This document shows, in pieces, positions 33,914 to 44,452 of a DNA stretch of 64,000 nucleotides. The stretch lies in the NCBI GenBank assembly GCA_024663395.1, contig JANFAH010000002.1:4588001-4652000 (forward strand), given 5' to 3'. The notes under the pieces were generated by a model. The model did no database searches and was not told where the DNA came from. It was given only the letters and a program-made list of their open reading frames with translations. The DNA comes from Pisolithus tinctorius (Eukaryota > Basidiomycota > Agaricomycetes > Boletales > Pisolithaceae). The first letter of the stretch is position 1; the number at the start of each line of letters is the position of its first letter. The position numbers and the translations under genes were made by a program.

Positions 33914-36900
33914 ATGTGGAGGCCTTTCAAAACTCTCCAACACCCTTGTGATGAACCTGGGTGCAACCGTTGGTTCAAAAACCTTTCAGGCCTCACTCAA
34001 CACAAGTGCACGATCCATCCATGCTTCCATCTTTTCAACCAAGACCACGCAGGGTCGCCTGGCAATTTAGGACAAGAGGACGACATGCTGCCTTCAGTAA
34101 ATGGCCACACTGCAGGTGTGGATGACAGCCATCAAGAACAAGACCCACTAGACCAGGAACGGGAGCAAGTGAGGGTGGAATTTGTTGGCCCCGGGAGGAA
34201 ACTTTATCGCAATTATCACACCAGTCTCGATGGTGAGCTATCGTACATATGCTGAGCTTGACTAACTTTTATTACAGCACGAAGATGTGATGCCAAAGGA
34301 AACTTTCTACCAGATGATGCCCCCCCGCCGCCATGCATGCAAAAATCACTGGACAACTGGACTCCATACCACAATCAGTTGGAGTTCGAACTCACCGATT
34401 TTCTCTTTACACACGCCGAAATGTCTGCCAAAAAACTTGACACGTTGCTGGAGATCTGGGCTGCATCTTTACTCGCATTAGGTGGGGATCCACTATTTAA
34501 TAACCATGCAGAGCTCTACCATGTAATCGACAGCACCTGTGTCGGCGAAGTTCCATGGGAGGACTTCACAATCCGGTACACTGCTGAAGTGCGAGACGAA
34601 GAAACGGCCCCTTGGATGTTTGATAACTATGATGTATGGTATCGAGACCCGCAAAAAGTAATCCACAACATTCTTGCAAGTTCCAATTTGGTGGCTGAAA
34701 TGGACTATGTACTGTACCGGGAATACGACGCTACGAACAACGAGAGACACTGGCAAGATTTTATGTCTGGTAACTGGGCATGGGAAGAAGTGGTACGTAG
34801 TTGTAATTTGACATATACTTGTCCTAATCCCAGGTTCGTAGGACAGGATCATTCATGAGTTCCTGATGACAGGCGGGGCAACATTAGTACCCATAATACT
34901 TGGTAGTGACAAGACAACCGTGTCTGTAGCAACCGGACAGACAGATTACTACCCACTGTACCTCTCCATTGGAAACGTGCACAACACCGTTCGTCGTGCT
35001 CACCACAATACTGTGGTCCTAATTGCATTCCTCGCAATGCCCAAAAGTAAGCTTTCTTTCGTTTGATTCCACGTCCCCTACCAACTGGTCAACGGTCATT
35101 AGCAACAAGAGAGCATGCCAGCACACCTGAGTTCCGTAAATTCAAGAGACAGCTCTTTCATTCATCGCTAACTCACATCCTTAACTCGCTTCATCCCACA
35201 ATGAAGGTCCCCGAAGTCGTTCGATTTGGCGATGGTTACTACCAGCATGTCATCTACGGGCTTGCAGCATACATAGCTGATTATGAGGAGCAGGTGCTCT
35301 TGTCATGCATCGTGCATAATTGGTGTCCTAAATGTCTCGCACACCAGGAAAATCTCGATGCAGATGCACTCAGACGTCACCGAGATCATTCTGACACAGT
35401 CATCGCCGTACTTGAACTTCGCGATCTATGGGACAAGTATGGAATTGTTGGTGATTTAATAGTAAGTACAATCCTGTTCTTTTGTTTCAGTGACTAATCA
35501 AAGATAGCCATTTACAAATGACTTTTTGCACGCAGATATTCATAGAATGCTATCCCCAGATATTCTCCACCAGCTCATTAAAGGCGGTTTTAAGGATCAC
35601 TTGGTGGACTGGGTTGAGAAGTACCTGATCAACATTCATGGAAAAACCAAAGCCGAAAAGATCCTCAATGACATTGACTGCCGGTATGTTTTCCTTAAAT
35701 GCCCATCGCTATTCATTTTATGCATGAGTACTTTAGAATTGCAGCTGTTGCCCCATTCACTGGCCTGCGATGTTTCCCTCAAGGACGGCACTTCAAACAA
35801 TGGACCGGCGATGATTCGAAAGGTCTGATGAAGGTGATTTCATTTGCACTTTGATTCTAATTTAGTTGTTGAGTTGTGCTTTGTAGGTTTACATCGCCGC
35901 CATCCAGGGCTATGTACCACGAGATATGGTATGAACATTTCGAGCATTCCTCGAATTTTGCTACCTCATTCGTCGAAATGTTGTCACAGAGCAAACACTG
36001 GCTGAAATCGACGATGCCCTCGGATGCTTCCATTACTACCGTGAAGTCTTCCGAAATGCTGGGGTCATCAATTCCTTCTCACTACCCCGACAACATGCAA
36101 TGAAACATTACCACCATCTTATCTGCCAGTTTGGTGTGCCGAATGGACTCTGTTCCTCAATTACTGAGTCCAAACATATCAAGGCTGTTAAATGACCTTA
36201 TCGGTGCACAAACCGCTTTCAAGCCCTTGGACAAATGCTCTTGATTAATCAAAGGCTCAACAAACTTTCTGCAGTGCATGCAGACTTTGAGGAGCGTGGT
36301 ATGTTGAATGGAACATGTCTAATGCATGTGCTTGAGGTGTTAGGTGTGCATTCTCATCCGTGAACTGTCTTAGATTTCTGATGGCCACTTAGGACAAAAC
36401 TCTCATGACGATCGTGATCAGCACCATGACGTTGCCGAAGGTCGTAATGCATCGGACAAGGCTGAGGAACCCACGGCAAGTTATGAGGAGGACTCTGGCA
36501 ATACTGTAGATACCCCCATGACGATCAACGCACATGTATTATTGGCACGCACATACCATACGTCCTATTTCTCAAGTTCCGATAGGTACTGAATCAGTCT
36601 ATCTTAGAACGTAAACGTGCAAAGGACGTAGGGTCCCTAGCAGCTGAACTAGAGATGCCACAGTTCCCTGAGATTCTGTGTCGCTTTCTCCATGGGCAGC
36701 TCTATCCTGCCGATGCCCATGATCCACAAGAAATTCCTTTCGATGAGTGCCCATTTTACGATGGTAAACTACACATCTACAACTCCACAAGTTTGACTTT
36801 TTTTGCGCCGAGCAACCTGAGCGGCATCTACAGTATGCATCGTGAATATATCCGTTCCTGCCCCATGTGGAGAAACGAAGGCCCTCGCTTGTTGAAAGAT

Positions 36901-37536
36901 CTGTAGGCTACCTCAGTAGTGAACAAACTACTGATGTATTAGATGTACCTGTAGGCTACTACAGGATGTCAGTATAGTAGAATACTTGTAATATAAACAG
37001 ACTTACCCTCAGTAGTGAACAAACTACTGAGGGAATACTAGTAGAAAATACTACAAGTAAGTGCGCTATTTCAGCTTATGTAAGCAGCCAAAACATCGCA
37101 CAGTGGTCAAGTACCACAGGGGCACTTTATGTTCCAACATCGCTTTGATTGTGTGTTTGTTGTAACTGACCCACAGGCAGAGGGCATGAGGGCCTTAGAT
37201 GTTGCTCGTGTCCTTTGTTTCTTTTCATTCAAATATCTACAGACGGTGTACCCATGCGCCATCGTCCACTGGTTCAACCGTGTAGGTGATAACCCTGATG
37301 AAGACACAGGGATGTGGATAGTCTGCCCAAGCTACCTTGCGCCGCGCACATGCAACATCTGAAACCTTGCTGCTATTCATGTCAACACAATATATCGCGC
37401 AGCTCATCTCATCCCCATTTACTCCACTCACAACATCAATTCTAGAGATGTCAGACCGCATTGCTCTTATGATATGTTTCATTCCTTCTATGTGAATAAG
37501 TTTGCTGATCACCACACATTCGAGATCGCCTTCTAG
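33914..37536 (+). pseudogene. Plavaka transposase, interrupted
   Basis: N-terminal C2H2-like finger (HPCDEPGCNRWFKN, then H...H), then Plavaka blocks: VPIILGSDKTTVSVATGQT with a likely catalytic Asp, the YPLYLSIGNVHNTVRRAH block, [36 protein letters not shown], the SSITESKHIKAV stretch, and the C-terminal RFDCVFVVTDPQAEGMRALD and DEDTGMWIV. Introns lie near 34233-34277, 34795-34846, 35048-35099 and 35462-35505. TGA codons at 36193-36195 and 37360-37362 break the frame, and a hairpin repeat of about 170 bases sits in the coding sequence near 36905-37075. Ends at TAG 37534-37536. Confidence 0.8.
36905..37075. repeat. Nested hairpin (foldback) repeat inside the transposase
   Basis: CTCAGTAGT-GAACAA-ACTACTGA occurs twice (from about 36912 and 37012); the second copy extends to CCCTCAGTAGT/ACTACTGAGGG with a 6-base loop. 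An outer TACTTGTA...TACAAGTA pair encloses the second. This looks like a small foldback or MITE-like insertion; the transposase frame is lost across it. Confidence 0.65.
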
Positions 37537-37779
37537 CTCAGCGCTGAACTATGTGGTATGGTGGGCACATCAATTTTTTAGTAAGTACGTCCTCTGCATG
37601 AGCCCTTTCCATGCTTACATGTACCATCATGCACCATTCTGTCCCACCACCAAACGATGCGTCATTTGCACTTTGGTTGACCCATGGAACCATGCCTGGT
37701 CTTCCCATGAACCCAAAGAAGGCCGAGCTCGCCTGTGCAGTGAACCCCGCTGGAGCCATTCAGGGACAGAAGATGAGCA

Positions 37780-38250
37780 GGACAAATATGTCATCAACAT
37801 CATGCAGATTGCGAAATTCATTGTGGGTCAACAGGCCAGACACACTGGATCTTGTAGTCACCGTTGGACGCCGAAGGTCGAACGCATATATTGAAACCTC
37901 ATCCACAGTGGGTTCGATCTTTGGGAGAATTTTAAGGTACTTACACAGTGACAGGCCAGACACGCTGGGTCCTGTGCTCGCTGTTGGGCACCAAGGGTCA
38001 AACGCATATATTGAAATCTCATCCACGGTGGGTTCGATCCTCGGGAGAATGTCGAGTTATTCATGCAATGGCAGGCTTGACATGTTGGATCCAGTGGCAC
38101 TTAAACTAGGTCAGCTGACTCGGAAGGTGGAATTTTCACTGTTGGACGCCGAAGGTCGAATGCATATATTGAAATCTCATCCATGGTGGGTTCGATCCTC
38201 GGGAGAATGTCGGGGTACTCATGCAATGACAGGCTGGATGCATTGAGTCC
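37780..38250. repeat. Minisatellite, about three units of 120-158 bases
   Basis: Units share GCATATATTGAAA (at 37884, 38004 and 38162), GTGGGTTCGATC and GGGAGAAT. Spacing is 120 then 158 bases; the third unit has an extra stretch of about 38 bases. It lies after the transposase stop inside the Plavaka element. Confidence 0.75.
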
Positions 38251-38974
38251 CACGTTACTTAGACCGGGTCCGCCAGTTGGGTTGGCGAGTGGAATTTTTG
38301 CTGAAATCACCCTCACGACTTCGGTCACATAGCTTAAAATCTTCTGGTAGTAGGATCGTGGATGTTCGTGTTCCCGCCCAGCAATCACACTATTTTAGAC
38401 AAGTTAGCCTCTGCGTCGTGAATTTGGCTCGTGTTAAACTATCCTGATTTTTTTTTAAATTGTTGTGTCACCGTACTTATTCGACTTATTCGACTTATTT
38501 GCCTTTCTCTAAACTTCTCTTTGCCAGTGCGTAAGTCAGATAAGTCAAATAAGTCAAATAAGTCCAAATAAGTCAGGATAGTATTTTGTTAATTTCCTGA
38601 TGTGAGTGACCTAGATCGCTACATAACTAGCTAACAGAGACGGTTGTCGACGAATAAGTGATGTTTTGCATGCCGTGATACGGTCAAGTCAAGTCCCGTT
38701 CCTGTCTGAACGGATACCTTGAAACCTAGCTCGTGCGATCTCGCTTCTGCGACAACCTGGACATAGTACGAAGCAAACGCCGGAGCACGACCTCACACAG
38801 GGAAGTATTCGTCCCTCAGTTCCGACTTGTCCAGACCATCAGCAATTCGACATTGTTTGATTGACGCTTCACTCTGCAATTGAAATGACAGCCGTGTGTC
38901 GTTGTCGTTGGCCCCTCGGCATTTTTTTCTAGTGCCTCTACATCTTATTTGATAGAGTCGAGTGTCAAGATTCG

Positions 38975-39185
38975 CAACGTTCACGATCACCCGTGCATGG
39001 TGATGATCTCAACGGTTCATTCCCATCCAAGCGCGAGGCATCCCTAGCTCCTTCTGCACATTCTTCATCAGCTACGTCTGATCCAGGGCCCTCAACCATA
39101 CCTGATGGTGCACACGTCGTAATCATCATGTTCTACAGGAACCCTAGCAGTCTGACGTGCCTGCTGAGTATGCATCCTTGGTTTG
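38975..39185 (+). pseudogene. Fragment of the NTF2-like gene (third copy, inverted)
   Basis: Resembles the end of exon 1 of the intact gene at 57129-58312, on the opposite strand: GDDLNGSFPSKREASLAP versus SDDLDGSFPSKRKRSPAP, then SDPGPST, continuing to a diverged TCTACAGGAAC block. No NTF2 domain follows. The rest of 38602-40307 shows no gene. Confidence 0.75.
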
Positions 39186-39189
39186 AACA

Positions 39190-40307
39190 TCAGGCATTGG
39201 AGCGGCCCCCGGCCGAAGGCTTCTGCGAGATTGATATCAGACATGGACATTTGATTGACATGATGTCGATAGCACGATGCGGTGTCGTGTTTGATGGGAC
39301 AGTAGAGGTGCCTGCATCGGTCATGCGTGTGTGGACCTACATAATCCTCTTCATCAACAGCACTACGCCACTGATATATGGTGTGTGTACCACATCAAAT
39401 AGCGCTGTCGGGAATCACTAACTAGTGGGCAGTGGGCAGGAAATTTGGGGCGGGCTCTTTCGATGTCGCTTTTGACGGTGAGCGTTCTGTTTGTGTGCCC
39501 ATTTAAGTGACCGTCCAATATTGCACTACGTTGTTTAGCACTCGAATACGGATGCGAGTAGGACCCAGGACGAATGCCTCTTCAGTCACGTCATACAATT
39601 GGTGCTGCATTAGTACTGGACAGCGGTAGGACATTGAGTGCGGTTTCCCATGAAACGATGTAATCAATGTTGCGGCTGCTTCGGGTTATTGTTGAATCCC
39701 GTCTGGCGCCAATTTATTCCGGCTTTCTCCCTTTTTTATTCGCCTACTCACCGTTCTGCTCGCTAGGCATAAAGCTTCCTCAATCACTAACCGGTTACCA
39801 TAAAAATCCATGTGTTCCCTCATCACAGGACGAATAACGATCATGCATAACATTGAGTGGTGCATGTTTGTTACGTTTCACATCTCTCCTACACTTCTCC
39901 CGCAACATTTTTGATTCATTAGCTGGCGTTTCCCCACTAACCTGGAGGACCTTCGATATGTGTTGCAGCGAAATCGGCATCGGGCAGTGTATATGACGGC
40001 AAACAAACGGTGAGACGGTTTGGAATAGATATTGATAGTATTGCCCGTTGATTCGGTTTCTTGTCACACGTCCGACATGGAAATTGATAGCCGAGTCTAA
40101 GGGCATCGTCGTTGAGACAGCGCAATACATTCTAGTGCTGCGGGTGGCTTTATGTTCTTTTAACTCCCCCTGTCAACAACAATATGCGCAGGTGAGTACC
40201 CGATGACTCACGAGAAAGAGTAAGCGGCTGTGCTAATAAAATGAAGTCAGGCTAAACCTCAGGCTGCAGGTAGTGCGTGCCCTTCATTACATCTTTATAT
40301 GCCGACC
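39190..40307. other. Gene-free interval
   Basis: About 1.1 kb with only short ORFs, none recognisable. No RNA gene or element end was seen. Confidence 0.4.
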
Positions 40308-40640
40308 CCAATAACCGGCACTGCAGGAATGAGGTCGCTCGTCACAATTCAAACACTCATCTTGTGCTGAACCACAGATTGCCCTAGCATATACTCTTTC
40401 ACTCTGTAGCGTGACTAACTAATCACTATCCTTTTTTTACCAATAGTCTTCGACGTTGCGCGCAGAATTGTCATGGGTAATGCGGAATCAACCAACGTTT
40501 TCGGGTGTGGACGGTCTGATCCCGCATGGTGTGAGGGAGTGCAGGTGTTAGTATTCGATTACAGGGCTCCTCCGTTATCCCGTTGACGTTTCATACTCAC
40601 ACTGTTGACTGGCGCAGCATGAGGTAAAGTGTGGCGCGCG
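40308..40640. repeat. Direct repeat, partner 42232-42575
   Basis: Two diverged copies about 1.92 kb apart in the same orientation, sharing for example GTCGCTCG...ACAATTCA and TAGTCTTCGACG plus CGTTGACRTTT. They bracket the SH3 fragment and the H3-tail/SH3 gene. Confidence 0.7.
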
Positions 40641-40675
40641 CGCGCGTATCATGATGATGAGGCGACATTAACTCC

Positions 40676-40950
40676 TTACCTCGCTCATCCACTCCCACAA
40701 AGCCCTAGCCTCGACTTTTGCCTGGCCCTTGCTGAACGATAGGCTCAGCTGCGATGCTTTCTTTGTCAGGTTCGTGATGGACCTGCTGGGTGGAGACTCA
40801 GCACGGGAGAGGATCGTTAAGATGTCCCGGCCGTCGTCCTGCGGAATCTGGTTGTGAGTGATGAGCAACTCGATATTATAATGTGAGCGAATGCAGGCGA
40901 TGGCTGGAGGATCTCTTCGATAGTCGCTGCAACTAGTAGACAGCTCGGGC
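40676..40950 (-). pseudogene. Fragment of the Lsb1/Pin3-type SH3 gene
   Basis: Matches exon 2 of the gene at 9674-10769 (IELLITHNQIPQDDGRDILT, ALWEWMSE) up to the splice donor, but no SH3-coding exon follows. A deletion removes the SQTRQN part of the helical module. It lies directly downstream, on the same strand, of copy 2 of the H3-tail/SH3 gene, mirroring the order at 10.4-11.7 kb. Confidence 0.8.
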
Positions 40951-41384
40951 TCAAGTAGTACTGTCACACGAGAGCGTTCGGTTTAGGAGCGACAGGCATA
41001 GGATAAGCAATCCTAGGCATGCAGACCTCTCATTTTGCGCTGAACTATATATATCATCAGGAACGGAATCTACAACCAGACGCTACATATCATGAAGTCC
41101 CTCATTAACATATGAAATAATAAAACATTCGAAATCATGGAAATACTGATCTTGACGAGGCAGGCATAGTGATTCAGGTGGCCCATCATGGCACGACGAA
41201 TCGCGGTGGTAGGCCATATGGATAGGGTGGTAGTGGTGGGCCAGGAGACCGAGTATGAATATCCGGGGGAACAGGAGACGAGCATTTCTGCAACGTCGCA
41301 GGAGAGGTATATCTTTGAACTGGACTGGTGTCCGCAGACGATGTACCCAGCTTGCTGGGAGTGTCTAGGAGAGACAGCGGGATC

Positions 41385-42099
41385 TTAATCGTCGTCGTCA
41401 AAGACCTTCTTCACATACACAGGGGGGAAACCCCCCTCCTTCCCAGCTTGGTTGCGACCAATCCACCAATATTCTTCTGCTTCGCTGACGATCTCTATGA
41501 CCTCACCAGCACGGAAGCTCAAGTCACTGGGATCCTAGAAAAACACGCGGTAATCATGACAATGAGACAGTTCCATTGGCTCGTTCCATAAACCTTACCT
41601 CGCTCCTCCAACTGTCCAAAGTCACAGCCTGGACCCCTGTCGTGAGAGGTGGCGAAATACTCAGGTCCGAAGCTTTCTGTGTCAGGTCTGTGACGGATGT
41701 GCTGGACAAAGACCCAGCATGAGAAAGCCTCGCCAAGATGTCCCTGCCATGAACCCGTGGGATCTGGTCGTAAGCGATGAGCAACTCGACATTCTGTCGC
41801 GTCTGGGAGATGATGTGAGCGGACGTGCTGGACGTCGGGGACCTAGCACCGAGCTTCGCCAAGATGTCCCTGCCTTCGTCCTGTGGGATTTGATTGTAAG
41901 CAATGAGGTGCTCAATGTTTTGTTGTGTCTGGGAAAAGATGTGATTGAACTGAGATGGCTCGGGAGTCTCTTCGACAATAACAAACTATAATTACGCCGT
42001 GAGCGCGCGGACCATGCGACGACCGCGAACACGAAGTACCTGTTTACGTGGCGCCGTGCCGCCGGTAGTCTTACGAGCAGTTTGCTTGGTGCGGGGCAT
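41385..42099 (-). CDS. Histone H3-tail exon fused to duplicated helical module and SH3 domain (copy 2)
   Basis: Function unknown. Minus-strand exons 42099-42040, 41967-41599 and 41534-41385 give 579 nt, 192 residues, all GT-AG and in phase. Exon 1 encodes PRTKQTARKTTGGTAPRKQ after Met, an almost exact H3 tail: Ala1 is Pro, Ser10 is Thr and Lys14 is Thr, while Lys4, Lys9 and Lys18 are kept. Exon 2 has two tandem copies of the Lsb1-type helical module (FSQTQQNIEHLIAYNQIP and ISQTRQNVELLIAYDQIP, each followed by GRDILA). Exon 3 is SH3-like (DPSDLSFRAGEVIEI, EEYWWIGRN, GGFPPVYVKK) and ends in acidic Asp residues. Homology to the parental proline-rich tail continues downstream in another frame (TSPVQRYTSP), so the protein was probably truncated. 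The alternative is that exon 1 is a stray H3 fragment. Confidence 0.68.
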
Positions 42100-42231
42100 C
42101 TCCTATGGAAGTCGTTTGGAATGTGTCCGTCGATTGGTCACTCGAGTACGGGTGGTGCTCTCTTGTCACGTGACAGTAAGTACCCTGCTATTTGCAGACT
42201 CTGGCATACTGCCGATACTCTGAATCCATCC

Positions 42232-42575
42232 TTGCACCGGCACGAGTGAAGTCGCTCGGTTACAATTCAGACACTCGTCTTGTGTTGGATTGCGGATCAG
42301 GCGATCATTGCCCAAGCGCGTACTCTTTCATTTTGTCGCGTAGCTAACCAACAACTGTCCCTTTGACCATCGTTTATTGTCTAGTCTTCGACGAGTCCGT
42401 GCAGAATTATTATGGGTGATGTTGGATTAATCAACGCTTTTAGGTGCGGACGGTTTCAACTTGCATGGTGTGAGAAGGCGTACAGATGTCAATATTTGAT
42501 ACAGGGTCCTTCCATCACCCCGTTGACATTTAATAGTACGCCTTGCCAATACTAGCGCAGAAGGTAAAGTGATGG
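42232..42575. repeat. Direct repeat, partner 40308-40640
   Basis: Second copy of the 330-base direct repeat, on the 5' side of the H3-tail/SH3 gene. Confidence 0.7.
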
Positions 42576-43435
42576 CTTTACGCGACGAATTCGTAAGGCC
42601 ACACGACCCCCGAAACTAACGGAAAACCGCAAGCTATCCTCACCGGCAACGCACCTCCAACCCGTAACATTTGACGCCATCTTCCCGGCGGACGCAGACT
42701 AATCTTGCACGGGCAACGGCGGGGTGATTATGTATGGTGCAGATCGGCGATATGTAAGCCACCAATTCTGTGTAGTCTCGGGTCTTTTTGACTCTCCTAA
42801 GCCGTACTTATGCCGTGCGCGCGCGCCCCCAGAGTGGGATGGGCTGACGGGGTGGAATGCTACTGCTGAATAAGAGGGCCTGCGGAGGTGCTCCGATTGT
42901 TGACTGTGAGAATGGAGGGGTACAGGGTGCAATTCCGTTCACACCAGGTGCGACCTGTGGCTGTCACGATGGACCACTGTCCTGCTGTGCTTGAGCGCCA
43001 CTTCGGATACATCTGTTTGCCGTTCTCATCAGGCTAATATCACTTAATTCGGAAGGGGTACACATACTGGTTTCGCCTGTACCATATCATATCTCGTTGA
43101 AAGTGTTGATGCTCACCGCGGATGCTTATCTGCAGTGGGCTGCTTGGATTATTCACGTGCGGGATGCCACGTGGCAGGAGGGACGGGAGGAGCGTGGGAA
43201 GAAGGAGTGCTGACTGAGAAGGCTTTCTAATGCGATCTTAGCCGTGGGTCAGAAGCGTAAATGGGACTTGGACATCGCTCAGCATCAGCTCCCCTCTGAC
43301 CAACCACCCCTCCTGCTTGTACTACCCCCCACCCGGAAGCCCTCCGCTAGTACACTACCCCCCGCAGGTGTCTGACACCCTTCTTAAACGCCAGTCTCTG
43401 TCAGCGGTCCCGTTACCCAAAATCATTCCACCACC
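42576..43435. other. Intergenic region upstream of the DsbA-like gene
   Basis: About 860 bases without a supported gene. It presumably includes the promoter of the oxidoreductase; a pyrimidine-rich run (43290-43375) precedes its start. Confidence 0.45.
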
Positions 43436-44452
43436 ATGTCCGATCCAGCCCTCTCTCAGGGCGTCCAACGCGTATTGAAAATAATCGTTATATCTGACTA
43501 TGTACGTCTTTCACATCCTTCATTCTGCCGATCATATTCATGTCAACCTTGATCACTCTGCCACCACAGATATGTGCCTTCTGCTATATCGGTAACAAGG
43601 TCCTCTACGACGCCATCGAGGCATGCAGGGACCTCCCCGTCCGCTTCGACGTCGAGTTCAGACCATTCGCATTACTCTGTCCAACATCCCCAAATGTCGA
43701 CAGGAAACCTTCCCGGAAGGAATATCTCTTCAAGAAGTTCGGCCAGGAGCAGGCAGAAGCAAAGTTGAAAGTGGTCTACGAGATGGCACAGAAAGCAGGC
43801 CTCAAATTGTGCGTTTATCACACCCCCACACACCCCATCCAACTACTTACGTTCTCCCCTTTTGATTCGGCATCAGAGCCGAAGACGGCGTAGTATGTAG
43901 GCCAAACTTGGCACACAGACTCGCCGTAAAAGCATACCATGTTGGCGGACAAGATATGCAACGGGAATTCAACGATATCATCTTTAAAGCGGCATTCGCA
44001 GACGGAAGAGACATCAGCGATCCCGATTTCCTAGTCGACACAGCTGTGCAAGTCGGCCTCATGAACAGAGAAAAGGTACCTCGCTATCCATCTCGCTAAG
44101 CAACCACCCCTCTCAGTACCCATCTCAGGCCTCAGAGTTCCTGAGGTCGACAGAGTGTCAGGACTGCGTAGACAAGATGATCGATGCTGCCAAAGCAAAT
44201 GACGTGAAAGGCGTGCCATTCATCATCATCGACGGGAAGTGGGCGTTGAACGGCGTTCAACCCAAAGAATGCTACATCCAGGCTAGTCTGCCGTTTCAGC
44301 CCCTTGAATGTTCCTTTACACGTTCTCAACGTCAATCGCAGATCTTCCGCAAATTGGCACTACCACCCGAGCCCCTGACACCAGTGGGAACACCACGATC
44401 GTGCAGCGACTGCAGACCCCCGGTCAACTCGCCCCCTCTTCCCGTACAATGA
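43436..44452 (+). CDS. DsbA-family thioredoxin-fold oxidoreductase (FrnE-like)
   Basis: Thiol-disulfide oxidoreductase or HCCA-isomerase-like protein of the DSBA family; no signal peptide, so probably cytosolic. Exons 43436-43501, 43570-43808, 43877-44075, 44129-44281 and 44342-44452 give 768 nt, 255 residues. The active site CAFCYIGNK (CxxC) sits after the first strand, as in FrnE, at about residues 24-32. Helical insert NDIIFKAAFADGRDISDPDF and the cis-proline loop DVKGVPFIIIDGKWALNGVQ are typical. The fourth intron starts GCTAGT rather than GT, a GC-AG intron needed to keep the last exon in frame. A second CxxC (CQDC) lies in the C-terminal half. It stands alone, flanked by gene-poor DNA. 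Confidence 0.88.

Larger units (their letters stand above)
30684..38599. mobile_element. Plavaka-type (CMC/CACTA-like) DNA transposon, 7.9 kb
   Basis: Terminal inverted repeats CAGGAAATTAACAAAGTACT at 30684 and its near-perfect complement ending at 38599, flanked by AT on both sides. Just inside, GACTTATT/AATAAGTC motifs repeat many times on the right (38480-38575) and a few times on the left, as in CACTA-like subterminal arrays. It encodes a Plavaka transposase (plus) and an accessory gene (minus). Transposase stops and a small inserted hairpin suggest that it is inactive. Confidence 0.82.

Noticed and set aside
38028..38045. GGTTCGATCC as a tRNA T-arm
   Set aside because: It is part of the minisatellite core and no cloverleaf can be drawn around it.
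37861..38250. CRISPR-like array
   Set aside because: Units are long and adjacent with no unique spacers, and the genome is eukaryotic.
42040..42099. Complete histone H3 gene
   Set aside because: Only the first 20 codons match H3; no H3 core sequence is found on either strand in the next 2 kb.
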